Source of the DNA: Bacillus sp. SD075
Lineage (GTDB): Bacteria > Bacillota > Bacilli > Bacillales > DSM-1321
Assembly: GCF_017355165.1 (NCBI RefSeq)
Contig: NZ_JADILK010000046.1
Span: forward strand, 1 to 35,585
Reading direction: 5' to 3'
Length of the DNA stretch: 35,585 nucleotides
Part shown: piece after piece, positions 16,760-25,357 of the stretch
How positions within the stretch are numbered: the stretch's first letter is position 1
Layout of the letters: each line of letters opens with the position of its first letter
Program-made: the position numbers and the translations under genes
The notes under the pieces: model-generated
The model's input: only the letters and a program-made list of their open reading frames with translations
Told to the model about the DNA's origin: nothing
Database searches by the model: none

Positions 16760-17609
16760 GAATTTGGATATTGTCATTACCGGTGCCAATGGCCAGTTAG
16801 GAAGAGAACTAGAAAGAAGGTTAGGTCAATATCATACTGTGGTAAGTTTAAGTAAAAATGATTTAGACATCTCAGAAAAAGAGGAAGTATATAAAAAAAT
16901 TACTCAACTTGAGCCGCAAATCATTATTCATGCTGCCGCATTTACTGCCGTGGATCAATGTGAAACGGAACGTAAAAAGGCTTTTGAAGTAAATAGCCTT
17001 GGTACGGGCTATGTATCGATAGCCGCAAATATGGTTGGTGCTCGGGTGTTTTATATTAGTTCAGATTATGTCTTTGATGGAAATAAGCAATCTCCTTATT
17101 TGGAGGAAGATGTTCCAAACCCACAATCAATTTACGGTAATAGCAAATGGATGGGGGAACAATTCGTACTCTCAATAAATAATGGGACAGTGATTCGCAC
17201 TTCCTGGTTATATGGTCATGACGGAAAGAATTTTGTGAAGACTATGTTAGAACTGGCGAAAGAAAATAAGGAAATAAGAGTGGTAAATGATCAGGTGGGT
17301 TCCCCTACTTATGTTAATGATCTTGCAGAAACGATTAGTCATTTATTCGATAAGAAAAACGGCATTTATCATGTAAGTAATGCTGGTTCATGCACTTGGT
17401 ATATACTTGCAAAAGCGATTTTTGAGGAAGCAGGATTCGATCCAAATTTGGTAAAAATCATAACTACTGAAGAATTTGGTGCTTTAGCTCCAAGACCTCA
17501 TTTTTCAGTTTTAGAAAATAAAGCATTGCTTCGAGAAAAGGTTCAAATCCCACGTCCATGGAACGAAGCATTAAAGGAATTTATTCGAAAAGAGGTCTGT
17601 CATGATTGA
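16752..17609 (+). CDS. spsK: SpsK, dTDP-4-dehydrorhamnose reductase
   Basis: A 285-residue RmlD-type reductase performing the last, NAD(P)H-dependent step to dTDP-L-rhamnose. It has ITGANGQLGRE (residues 9-19), HAAAFTAVDQCE, SSDYVFDG and YGNSKWMGE with the Tyr/Lys pair, and RTSWLYG. All are standard RmlD motifs. It lies between the dehydratase and the epimerase and overlaps both neighbours by 8 nt, so the four genes form one tightly coupled operon. Confidence 0.93.
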   Translation: MGENLDIVITGANGQLGRELERRLGQYHTVVSLSKNDLDISEKEEVYKKITQLEPQIIIHAAAFTAVDQCETERKKAFEVNSLGTGYVSIAANMVGARVFYISSDYVFDGNKQSPYLEEDVPNPQSIYGNSKWMGEQFVLSINNGTVIRTSWLYGHDGKNFVKTMLELAKENKEIRVVNDQVGSPTYVNDLAETISHLFDKKNGIYHVSNAGSCTWYILAKAIFEEAGFDPNLVKIITTEEFGALAPRPHFSVLENKALLREKVQIPRPWNEALKEFIRKEVCHD

Positions 17610-18060
17610 AGGTGTGAAGGTGAAGAAACTTGTAAAACATTGTGATGACCGTGGCTTTTTTGCAGAGCTTGTCCGTGATGATGAACCTGAATTGTTATCG
17701 AGGTTTGGTCAGGCTTCTTGTTCGATGAGTTATCCAGGGGTCATTAAAGCTTTTCATTATCATGAGAACCAGGATGATCTATGGTTTTTTCCTTCAGGAA
17801 ATGCCCAAGTCGTTCTTTTTGATTTGAGGGAAGGTTCTTCTACAAAGGGAGAAACTGATGTGTATTATATGGGTGAGGAAAATCCAATTATGCTACTGAT
17901 ACCAAAAGGCGTTGCACATGGGTATCGTGTTCTAGGGCAAAAACCCGCTATGATTATTTACTTCACAACTGAGTCATATAATCAGATTAATCCTGATGAG
18001 AAACGGATTGATTGGGATGATTCGGAAATAGGTTTTTCATGGGAGACAGAAAACAAATAA
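17602..18060 (+). CDS. spsL: SpsL, dTDP-4-dehydrorhamnose 3,5-epimerase family
   Basis: A 152-residue cupin of the RmlC family. Motifs include DDRGFFAELVRDD, a GVIKAFHYHENQDDLWF stretch with the HxH of the active site, LLIPKGVAHGYRVLG and YFTTESYNQINPDEKRIDWDD. The protein is shorter than classical RmlC (about 180) and matches SpsL in size. Together with SpsIJK it should supply dTDP-L-rhamnose or a related 6-deoxy sugar for spore polysaccharide. A wobble-rich terminator follows at 18099. A wrecked second copy of the same family lies at 18505-18830. Confidence 0.9.
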   Translation: MIEGVKVKKLVKHCDDRGFFAELVRDDEPELLSRFGQASCSMSYPGVIKAFHYHENQDDLWFFPSGNAQVVLFDLREGSSTKGETDVYYMGEENPIMLLIPKGVAHGYRVLGQKPAMIIYFTTESYNQINPDEKRIDWDDSEIGFSWETENK

Positions 18061-18098
18061 TGAGGTCTTTTCAGAAAGAAATTAAAATATGTTTGGGG

Positions 18099-18142
18099 CA
18101 GGTTCTATTGTAGCTATATAGTGGAATCTGGTCTTTTTCTTT
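18099..18142 (+). terminator. Terminator after spsIJKL
   Basis: CAGGTTCTATTGTA (18099-18112) pairs with TATAGTGGAATCTG (18117-18130) with four G:U wobbles and no mismatches, followed by GTCTTTTTCTTT. Confidence 0.65.
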
Positions 18143-18504
18143 GTCAGTGACATAAAAAGAAAAAGCTGTTAACTCTAAGTTTGATGAATCAAATAATGTG
18201 GGCTTCGCGTTACCATTGTCTATGTAAATCATAAAATGATTAGAAATACACCATTAGAACAGTAGAATACAAGCTAATTCAATTTTAACATTGCTACAAA
18301 ATAAAAAGGGGATAGACAAGTATGACATATTGGCCGGGTGACAGGAAGGGCGTTTAAGGCCATTAATTCAGAGGAAAAGCCTAATCAATTTTTAAACTGA
18401 TATATACTAATGGAACGATGATTCAACAAACTTACCAACGTTTTAGAAACTGGCGTTGACAAGGGTTTGATTTTCCCCACCCAAATAATTCAAATCAGTT
18501 TCCC
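18143..18504. other. Intergenic stretch without a supported gene
   Basis: No frame with a ribosome binding site or protein-like content was found. It leads into the epimerase remnant at 18505 and may contain more of that decayed unit. Confidence 0.4.
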
Positions 18505-18830
18505 CTTGAGGATTAGGATACTTCCTCAATTCATAAAATACTACCTAGGCATTGCTGAGGGGTAAATCCATAAATCTTCATGTTTTTCATAATAATGAAA
18601 ACTTTATTGAGCCCAGGATACCCTATTGACCAGGAGTCTGACCGAACTCAGATCATGCTACAGTTTTCCTTAAGGCGTAGCTCATGGATATCGGATGTTA
18701 GGTGAAAGAACTGTTACGATAATTTTATTTTACGACAGAGCCTTATTATCAAGAAAATCTGGATGAAAAAAGATTAGATTGAAGTGATTTTAAATATCGG
18801 ATTTAATTTGGAAACGAATCTTCGATATAA
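18505..18830 (+). pseudogene. Remnant of a second SpsL/RmlC-type epimerase
   Basis: Pieces aligning with SpsL appear in order but across frames. Near 18640-18700 one finds QIML, then P-stop-GVAHGYRMLGERTVTII, against SpsL PIMLLIPKGVAHGYRVLG. From about 18729 the frame shifts to FYFTTEPYYQENLDEKRLD, matching FTTESYNQINPDEKRID. Near 18797 NIGFNLET matches the C-terminal EIGFSWET. The upstream part (18505-18640) is too worn to align well. At least two frameshifts and two stops are present. The divergence from SpsL is large, so it is an old paralogue or an independently acquired copy, not a recent duplication. Confidence 0.7.
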
Positions 18831-18953
18831 TGATGTGATGGACGCTTCTATTTAGGTCTCAATTAAAAATATGATGAGCTGGGTTATGGATAATGGAAAT
18901 GTAGGGGGAGTTATAGGTTGAAGGCAGCGTCGGTCTTGAAATCCGGAAATTTA

Positions 18954-19595
18954 TTATAAAATATTTGATAAATTTTTTATGATTTTAGCGGGAACACCAT
19001 AAGCCAAGCTATAATCAGGAATATTTTCTACTACTACAGAGCCAGCTCCTATGATACAACCTTTTCCAATTTTAACGTTTGGTAAAACGATGACCCCCGC
19101 TCCTAATTCAGATTGTTTTCCTACAGAAACATGACCGGCTAAACGTGATCCAGGCCCAATATTTGCAAATTCTTCAATCATGCAATCATGATCTACGCTT
19201 GCGGAAGTATTTATAATACATCCTCTTTCAATTTTTACTGATGCGTTTATTACTCCCCCAGCATTTACAAAAGTCCCTTCCCCCACCGTAGCCGAAGGAC
19301 TTACAATAGAATTCACGTGAAAAATTGTAGGGGTTAATAGTTTATTTTGTGTTAATTGTTCTAGCTTTTTACCCCTGATGGTTATATCTCCAATCGCAAC
19401 ATGCCAAACATCAATAGTTCCTTCATACTGTTTTATAGTTTCCTCTTGATCTAAAAGTAAAGTGTATGGAATAAAAAAAGAATGATCAGGTTTGACCTTT
19501 GAAAAAAAGGTGACTTGTATGTTTTGATCACATGATTTAATGGCCTCAAGTACAACTTTACTGTGACCCCCAGTCCCGATTATTCCCCACTTCAT
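18954..19595 (-). CDS. legH: LegH/NeuD/PglD-type sugar acetyltransferase
   Basis: A 213-residue acetyltransferase. The N-terminal Rossmann-like PglD domain opens with WGIIGTGGHSKVV (residues 3-15). From about residue 95 left-handed beta-helix hexapeptide repeats follow. His136 in SASVDHDC corresponds to the catalytic base of PglD, and the C-terminus ends in YGVPAKIIK. In a legionaminic-acid pathway such an enzyme N-acetylates the 4-amino group of the UDP-sugar made by LegB and LegC. A NeuD-like O-acetyltransferase role is the alternative. Its ATG overlaps the stop of the dehydratase gene (ATGA at 19592-19595), so the two are translated together. No terminator is obvious after it. Confidence 0.78.
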   Translation of the reverse strand: MKWGIIGTGGHSKVVLEAIKSCDQNIQVTFFSKVKPDHSFFIPYTLLLDQEETIKQYEGTIDVWHVAIGDITIRGKKLEQLTQNKLLTPTIFHVNSIVSPSATVGEGTFVNAGGVINASVKIERGCIINTSASVDHDCMIEEFANIGPGSRLAGHVSVGKQSELGAGVIVLPNVKIGKGCIIGAGSVVVENIPDYSLAYGVPAKIIKNLSNIL

Positions 19596-20617
19596 GGTCT
19601 GTCATGCTCCTTCAGTATTTGTAGAATTTCCTCCTGATTAATTAGATGAACTTTATCCGATCGATAGTCGGTTAAGTATGCTTTTTTGAAAATATCATAA
19701 CTTGGAGGTCTTGATGAGATTACATACATTTCATTGTTTTCATACATGTTATTAAGTTCAGATTCGATTGCCAATTCTTCAAACAATTTTTCTCCTGGTC
19801 TTTTTCCAATTATTTGTACTTCAGGTTCTTTTAACTTTTTTTGTTTTGCTAATTCAATTAAGCTATCTACTAAATCTGATAACTTTAAAGCTTTCATTTT
19901 AAGGATGAATATTTCCCCTCCCTCTGCATAAACGCCTGCCTGTATTGTGAGTTGAACTGCTTCTTTGATTGACATAAAAAAACGAGTCATAATAAGATCT
20001 GTAATGGTTAAAGGCTTCTGATTCAAGAGTTGATCCAAAAGAAGAGGGATGATAGAGCCACGTGAACCAAGAACATTTCCAAAACGAACAGAAGAGAATT
20101 TTGTATGTTGATTATTTAACTTGAAATTAGCCTGTGTAAATAATTTTTCTGCTAATAGTTTTGTTACCCCCATTGTATTAGTCGGATTAACTGCCTTATC
20201 TGTACTGATATTAATCACTTTCTTTACCTTGTTTTTTATGGCAGCTTCAATAATATTTACACTACCTAAAAGGTTGGTCTTGATAGCTTCATCTGGGTTC
20301 TCCTCACAAGTAGGAACCTGTTTTAAAGCAGCAGAATGAAATATATAATCGACCCCTTGTGAAACATATTCCACTCTTTGGTAATCACGAATATCTCCTA
20401 ATAAATAATAAATATTAGTAAACTTTTTGAATCTTTGCTTCATTAAATACTGCTTTGTATCGTCTTTACTTAAGATAATGATTTTATTAGGCGAATATTT
20501 AACTAATTCACATACAATCTGACTACCAATTGAACCGGTACCACCAGTAATAAGAATTACTTTATCTCTATAATAATCGAATAATTTCGAATGAATAAAT
20601 TTGGAATTTTTATCCAA
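19592..20617 (-). CDS. legB: LegB-type UDP-N-acetylglucosamine 4,6-dehydratase
   Basis: A 341-residue SDR of the CapD/FlaA1 group. TGGTGSIGSQ (residues 24-33) binds NAD(P). The active-site segment is STDKAVNPTNTMG: Asp140 and Lys141, with Met149 in the place of the usual SDR tyrosine and Lys153 four residues on. Methionine here is typical of the membrane-free CapD/WbpM/LegB type, whereas inverting PseB/FlaA1 enzymes have a tyrosine. It should convert UDP-GlcNAc to the 4-keto-6-deoxy sugar that LegC aminates. GKRPGEKLFEEL is the family's C-terminal motif. The TTG start (20617) has AGGAGG 8 nt upstream. It is divergent from legC. Confidence 0.85.
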   Translation of the reverse strand: MDKNSKFIHSKLFDYYRDKVILITGGTGSIGSQIVCELVKYSPNKIIILSKDDTKQYLMKQRFKKFTNIYYLLGDIRDYQRVEYVSQGVDYIFHSAALKQVPTCEENPDEAIKTNLLGSVNIIEAAIKNKVKKVINISTDKAVNPTNTMGVTKLLAEKLFTQANFKLNNQHTKFSSVRFGNVLGSRGSIIPLLLDQLLNQKPLTITDLIMTRFFMSIKEAVQLTIQAGVYAEGGEIFILKMKALKLSDLVDSLIELAKQKKLKEPEVQIIGKRPGEKLFEELAIESELNNMYENNEMYVISSRPPSYDIFKKAYLTDYRSDKVHLINQEEILQILKEHDRP

Positions 20618-21152
20618 TTAAAAAACCTCCTAATTATGATGTGTAAAATATCCGCATTAGTATAATATGTTTTATTAATGAAAAGGGAGTTAGTGAATTC
20701 ATACATTTTTTAATAAAAGTGAACTGGAATTCAAATGTCTCCTTTTATACATAAATTTATGCCAACAAGTATGTATATTCTGAGTTAGTATAATATCTAG
20801 ACTATAAACCGTACATGCCATTGAAGAGTTAGGAATACAGCTTAAGATTTTACTTTTAAGTGTCCAAATTATTGACTCCAATCCTTATAGTGAACAAGAA
20901 TTATTTTTATTGGATAGGCTTTTGATATAAGCAGAAATCCTTTATCTAGATATAATATAAAGACAAATAAATGTAGCCCAAGTGGTAAACTGTTAAGCAC
21001 GAAAAAAACATAATAAAATTGAATTACTTAAATTTATCATTCTAATAAGGCAAGTGAAATAAATGGATGCTAACAAATGTTTCAAAACATATGGAATATA
21101 GAGTAATCCTTTCTGAACTAGCTCTTATTATGAATAAACGGGGAGAATCAAT
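20618..21152. other. Divergent intergenic region between legB and legC
   Basis: This AT-rich region of 535 bp must hold the promoters of both leg units. TATAAT occurs at 20951-20956, but its nearest -35 (TTGATA, 20922) is 23 bp away. A 60-codon minus-strand frame at 20699-20881 has no ribosome binding site and no recognisable content. No gene is supported. Confidence 0.5.
20661..20669 (-). promoter_or_regulatory. Candidate sigma-K -10 element upstream of legB
   Basis: On the minus strand CATATTATA fits CATAnnnTA about 45 nt before the legB start. The nearest upstream AC is about 19 nt away, slightly too far, so this is weak. TATTAT/TATACT-like sigma-A readings of the same bases are possible. 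Confidence 0.28.
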
Positions 21153-22271
21153 GTGGAAATTCCATTATCTAAGCCTGATATAACTAACTTAGAAAAGACA
21201 TATGTGTTGGATGTTTTAAATTCGGGGATATTAAGTTTAGGAAATAAAGGGAGAGAATTTGAACGGAGATTCATAGACTTTTTAAACGTTTCTTATGCAG
21301 TAGGAATGAATAGTGGTACAAGTGCCTTGCATGTTGCTGTTAAAGCATTGGGACTTAAGAAAGGTGATGAGGTCATTACGTCACCGTATAGTTTTGTCGC
21401 TTCTAGTAATTGTTTACTTTATGAAGGTGTAAAGCCTGTGTTCGTAGATGTACATCCAGATACAACAGTGATGGATGAAAGGTTAATAGAGAGTGCAATA
21501 ACGGATAAAACAAAGGCAATTTTGGTTGTCCATATATTTGGTCACCCTTGCAATATGGATGAAATTGTAAAAATAGCTCAGAAACATAACTTAAAGATCA
21601 TTGAGGATGCATGTGAAGCACTTGGAGCCACCTGGAACGGCAGATTTACAGGAACTTTTGGAGATGTAAGTATATTTGCCTTTTACCCTAACAAGCAAAT
21701 TACAACTGGTGAAGGTGGTATGCTGGTTACGAATGATGAACAGATTTATAAGATTGCAGCCAGTCTTCGAAATCAGGGCAGAAGCATAAGCAATGAGTGG
21801 TTAAGTCATGAGAGGCTAGGATATAATTATAGACTTTCGGATATCCATGCGGCTATAGGAATTGCCCAAATGGAAAGACTCACCGGAATCTTAAAAAAGA
21901 GGGAAAACATTGCGGAACAATATCATAAGCTCATTAATGAATATCAAGTTCCTGTGACTTATTTAAAAAGTCATCACGATGCCACTATTAGTTGGTTTGT
22001 GTATCCTGTGTTGCTTCCTGAACATTGTAATCGAGATATAGTAATGAAAGAACTTCTAAGAAAAGGAATCCAATCAAAACCTTACTTTCCATCGATTCAT
22101 TTACAACCTTTTTATATGGACCTTTTCCAAACAAATGTTGGTGATTTTCCTGTAAGTGAGATGCTAGCAAAAAGATCCTTGGCGATTCCATTTTTTAACA
22201 ATATAAGTGAGATGGAACAAAAATATGTGATCACAACCCTTTTGGAAATAATAATGAGGGATACTCTATGA
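21153..22271 (+). CDS. legC: LegC-type PLP aminotransferase (DegT/DnrJ/EryC1 family)
   Basis: A 372-residue sugar aminotransferase. The pyridoxal-phosphate lysine is Lys181 in FYPNKQITTGEGG, and EDACEALGA (from 151) holds the cofactor-binding Asp. GMNSGTSALH (51-60) is the phosphate-binding loop. It would transfer an amino group from glutamate to C4 of the UDP-4-keto sugar from LegB. The GTG start at 21153 follows GGGGAGAA; the ATG two bases before is out of frame and soon stops. The stop overlaps the legI start (ATGA), so it heads a coupled operon of at least four sugar genes. Confidence 0.87.
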   Translation: MEIPLSKPDITNLEKTYVLDVLNSGILSLGNKGREFERRFIDFLNVSYAVGMNSGTSALHVAVKALGLKKGDEVITSPYSFVASSNCLLYEGVKPVFVDVHPDTTVMDERLIESAITDKTKAILVVHIFGHPCNMDEIVKIAQKHNLKIIEDACEALGATWNGRFTGTFGDVSIFAFYPNKQITTGEGGMLVTNDEQIYKIAASLRNQGRSISNEWLSHERLGYNYRLSDIHAAIGIAQMERLTGILKKRENIAEQYHKLINEYQVPVTYLKSHHDATISWFVYPVLLPEHCNRDIVMKELLRKGIQSKPYFPSIHLQPFYMDLFQTNVGDFPVSEMLAKRSLAIPFFNNISEMEQKYVITTLLEIIMRDTL

Positions 22272-23314
22272 GATTAGAGTTAAACCATTTAAAGATTGAT
22301 CGTGACAGTCGAACATTTATTATTGCTGAAATCGGAGTGAATCATAACGGATCATTAGTATTAGCTAAAAAATTGGTAGATAAGGCTATTGACGCGGGTG
22401 CAGATGCGGTGAAATTTCAAATGTTTGACACAGAAGCTCTGACAACTGAACAAGCGGATTTAACCGAGTATCAGAAAAGGACCAAAGAAAAGAATCAGTA
22501 TGACATGTTAAAGAAATTAGAGTTATCCCCTGCCGAATTCATTGATCTAAAAAAATACTGTGATAAGAAAGATATTATTTTTTTAGCTACTCCTTTTGAT
22601 TTGAATAGTGTTGATTTTTTGAACAAACTGGATATGTGTGCTTTCAAAGTGGGAAGTGGAGATCTTACGAATTTCCCTCTATTAAAACGAATTGTTAAAA
22701 CAGGTAAACCGATTATTCTTTCCACAGGTATGTCTACGATTTCTGAAATTGACCAAACAATTGCTTATTTGAAAGCATTAAATGAAAACTTGCAAATGGG
22801 TATTCTCCATTGTACGTCCAACTATCCAACCCCCGAACAACAAATTAATTTAAAAGTTATTAGTAATTACTTAAATAGGTATCCTTTTGTAATCGGCTAC
22901 TCTGACCACTCAATCGGGGCCCATATTCCTATTGCTGCGACTGCATTGGGTGCTAGGATTCTTGAAAAGCATATAACCCTTGATAACACCTTGCCTGGCC
23001 CAGATCATTTGGCTTCTTCCAATATAAAGGAATTTGAAGAAATGGTTCAATTAGTGAGATTGACAGAAATATCCCTTGGATCAGAAAAAAAGAGCATAAC
23101 TGAAGATGAAAAACGAGTAAAACCTTTAGTAAGAAGGAGTCTCTATTTAAAATCGAATACTCCAACTGGAACGGTAATTACAGAAGATCAGCTTATTTCC
23201 CTTCGTCCACTAGCCGGCATAGAGGCTAATGAATTCGAAAAGGTAATTGGGAGAGTCTTAAAAGTTCCAAAAAAGAAGCATGCTCCATTATTTTGGACTG
23301 ATTTTTATGACTAA
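22268..23314 (+). CDS. legI: LegI, NeuB-family nonulosonic acid synthase
   Basis: A 348-residue synthase condensing phosphoenolpyruvate with a 6-carbon N-acetyl sugar to a 9-carbon nonulosonic acid. IAEIGVNHNGSL (residues 19-30) and DAVKFQMFD are the NeuB barrel motifs, followed by FKVGSGDLTN, LSTGMST, GYSDHSIG and LEKHITLD. The C-terminal SAF/antifreeze-like domain (about 285-348; RRSLYLKSNTPTG, ISLRPL) is complete. With a NeuC-type epimerase next door, legionaminic acid (or sialic acid) is favoured over pseudaminic acid, and the LegB/LegC genes point to legionaminic acid. B. subtilis SpsE is a homologue in the spore coat operon. Confidence 0.9.
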   Translation: MRLELNHLKIDRDSRTFIIAEIGVNHNGSLVLAKKLVDKAIDAGADAVKFQMFDTEALTTEQADLTEYQKRTKEKNQYDMLKKLELSPAEFIDLKKYCDKKDIIFLATPFDLNSVDFLNKLDMCAFKVGSGDLTNFPLLKRIVKTGKPIILSTGMSTISEIDQTIAYLKALNENLQMGILHCTSNYPTPEQQINLKVISNYLNRYPFVIGYSDHSIGAHIPIAATALGARILEKHITLDNTLPGPDHLASSNIKEFEEMVQLVRLTEISLGSEKKSITEDEKRVKPLVRRSLYLKSNTPTGTVITEDQLISLRPLAGIEANEFEKVIGRVLKVPKKKHAPLFWTDFYD

Positions 23315-24467
23315 AAAAGAAATAATTTGTATTACTGGTACAAGAGCAGATTACGGAATTTATCGTCCTCTTCTGCTTAATCTTGAGAAGGATTCTACTT
23401 TTAATCTTTCTCTTATCGTTACTGGAATGCATTTGTTGGGTGAGTATGGGAAGACCATTCAACAGATTGAAAAAGATCAATTAACGATTTTAGCAACTCC
23501 TTCGATTTTAGTGAAAGGTGATGATAATGCTTCTATGTCCCAATCGTTAGGGTTAGGGATCTTATACTTTACCGAGATATTCAAGATGAATAACCCTGAC
23601 TTCTTATTAGTTTTAGGGGATAGAGGTGAAATGCTTGCAGCTGCCATCTCAGCCCATTATTTAAACATTCCTATCGTCCATTTTCATGGTGGTGAAGTTA
23701 GTGGTTCTGCTGATGATTCCATTCGTCATGCGATTACAAAATTAGCCCATCTTCATTTTGTTTCTACAGAAAAATCATATCGTAATTTACTGCAATTTGG
23801 TGAAGAAGACTGGAGGATACATCTAATTGGCAGTCTTCGTAAAACCGAAATTAATCAGATTAAGAATATGTCAATCTATGAAAGAATTAGTCTAAGGGAT
23901 CGTTACTCCATTCAAGATGATAAAAATCTTCTATTAGTAGTTTTTCATCCCGATTCCCGTGATTCAGTCCCTGTTGAAGAACAAGTGAAGACTTTACTTA
24001 GTTCTTTAAATCCCTTTTTTAAGGATCAATTCATCTTTATTGGAGCAAATAGTGATGCTGGAGGAGATATTTTTAATAGAAGAATTAAGGAGTTTTGCGA
24101 TTTAAATAAAACTTTCACCTCCTTTTATTATTCAATTCCGCAGGAAGATTATTTGTTTCTTTTAAGTGAAGCAAACATATTGCTCGGGAATTCCAGCAGC
24201 GGTTTGATAGAAGCTCCCTTTTTTAATCTTCCTTATGTCTTAATAGGAAACAGGCAAAAGGGAAGAGAAAGGGGAAGTAATGTAATAGAAGTTCCGTATG
24301 ATGAGAATAAAATCACCTCAGTTATAAGCCATGTTTTGCAATTAGAAAAGAAAGTTATTAAAAATCCATATGATATTTTAAAATATCCGGAAACTCAGGT
24401 AATAAAGGTTTTAAAAGAGTTAACAGTTGATAAGTGGAACTTAATCAATAAAGGATTCAAAAGATAA
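23307..24467 (+). CDS. legG: LegG/NeuC-type hydrolysing UDP-sugar 2-epimerase
   Basis: A 386-residue GT-B-fold epimerase that removes UDP while inverting C2, giving the 6-deoxy-mannosamine-type substrate of LegI. The N-terminus CITGTRADYGIYRPLL is the NeuC signature, with VLGDRGEMLAAA and HFHGGEVSGSADDSIRHA (the substrate loop) further on, and LLGNSSSGLIEAP near the C-terminus. The ATG at 23307 overlaps the end of legI by 8 nt; the open frame reaches back to 23280 but without a better start. Its presence separates this route from the pseudaminic one, which uses the unrelated PseG. Confidence 0.88.
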   Translation: MTKKEIICITGTRADYGIYRPLLLNLEKDSTFNLSLIVTGMHLLGEYGKTIQQIEKDQLTILATPSILVKGDDNASMSQSLGLGILYFTEIFKMNNPDFLLVLGDRGEMLAAAISAHYLNIPIVHFHGGEVSGSADDSIRHAITKLAHLHFVSTEKSYRNLLQFGEEDWRIHLIGSLRKTEINQIKNMSIYERISLRDRYSIQDDKNLLLVVFHPDSRDSVPVEEQVKTLLSSLNPFFKDQFIFIGANSDAGGDIFNRRIKEFCDLNKTFTSFYYSIPQEDYLFLLSEANILLGNSSSGLIEAPFFNLPYVLIGNRQKGRERGSNVIEVPYDENKITSVISHVLQLEKKVIKNPYDILKYPETQVIKVLKELTVDKWNLINKGFKR

Positions 24468-24488
24468 AACGAACGGAGGCGAACAGCG

Positions 24489-25196
24489 ATGTATAAAGGA
24501 AAAAAAATTATTGCTTTAGTACCAGCAAGAGGAGGAAGCAAGGCCGTTCCTTATAAAAATATAAAAATTCTATGTCAAAAGCCACTTATTGCTTGGACTA
24601 TTGACTTAGTAAAGGAAATGCCTGAAATCGATAAAGTTGTCGTATCTACTGATGACTTAAATATTTCGATTGTGTCTCAGTATTATGGCGCTGAAGTCAT
24701 TAAGAGACCTAACCAATTATCAGAGGATGATTCCTTGGCAATAGACGCAGTAAAACATGCATTAAACGTATTTAAAGAACAAAAAGAAACCTTCGATATT
24801 ATGCTTTATTTGCAGCCTACCTCTCCTCTTCGCTCTAAACAGGATATATATGATTGTCTAGATCTTCTAATTGAAAATGATCAGATGTATACGTCCGTTT
24901 CAACTTTTTCTGAAGCTGAATTAAATCCAATAAGGGCATGGGTAATAGAAGGTGCAAGTCCAAAGACTTTCATTAAGGAAGGAGATCCATTTTTGCCACG
25001 TCAAATGTTACCGAAAGCTTATCAGTTGAACGGTGTCGTGTATGCATTTTATCTAAAAACAATAAAGGAGGAAAGTGAAAGGTTTCTTGGTGATAATCCT
25101 GGTGGAATTATTATTTCAAAAGAAAGAGCAGTCGATATTGATGAAGAAATAGATTTTATAGTTGCAGAGAAGCTAATTGAAATGAGATGCAAATAA
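24489..25196 (+). CDS. legF: LegF/NeuA-type CMP-nonulosonic acid synthetase
   Basis: A 235-residue cytidylyltransferase activating the 9-carbon sugar with CTP. The motif VPARGGSKAVPYKNIK (residues 11-26) is the CMP-NeuAc synthetase signature, and LQPTSPLRSKQDI and QLNGVVYAF are further family motifs. GGAGG lies about 10 nt before the ATG. It completes the set needed to go from UDP-GlcNAc to a CMP-activated legionaminic-type acid. Two tandem SpsB-like genes follow after 161 nt, which contain no clear terminator. Confidence 0.9.
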   Translation: MYKGKKIIALVPARGGSKAVPYKNIKILCQKPLIAWTIDLVKEMPEIDKVVVSTDDLNISIVSQYYGAEVIKRPNQLSEDDSLAIDAVKHALNVFKEQKETFDIMLYLQPTSPLRSKQDIYDCLDLLIENDQMYTSVSTFSEAELNPIRAWVIEGASPKTFIKEGDPFLPRQMLPKAYQLNGVVYAFYLKTIKEESERFLGDNPGGIIISKERAVDIDEEIDFIVAEKLIEMRCK

Positions 25197-25357
25197 ATAA
25201 AAAGTGAGCTTTCACCTAAGAAAGGTGTTAGTAGACTTTTGTGTAAGAAAAGAGGTAAAAACGTTTATTTGTCGGTGGGGGGGATAAATTAGGTAAGGAT
25301 TTCAATTATAAGGTAGCAAGTGAGAATAAACATTAATATAGAAAGTGAGGGAATACA

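Noticed and set aside
20699..20881. 60-codon minus-strand frame in the legB-legC gap
   Set aside because: No ribosome binding site, AT-rich random-looking residues, and no match to any family I know.
22268..24467. Pseudaminic or N-acetylneuraminic acid pathway
   Set aside because: A PseG-type hydrolase is absent and the dehydratase is not of the PseB tyrosine type; plain sialic acid would not need the dehydratase and aminotransferase.
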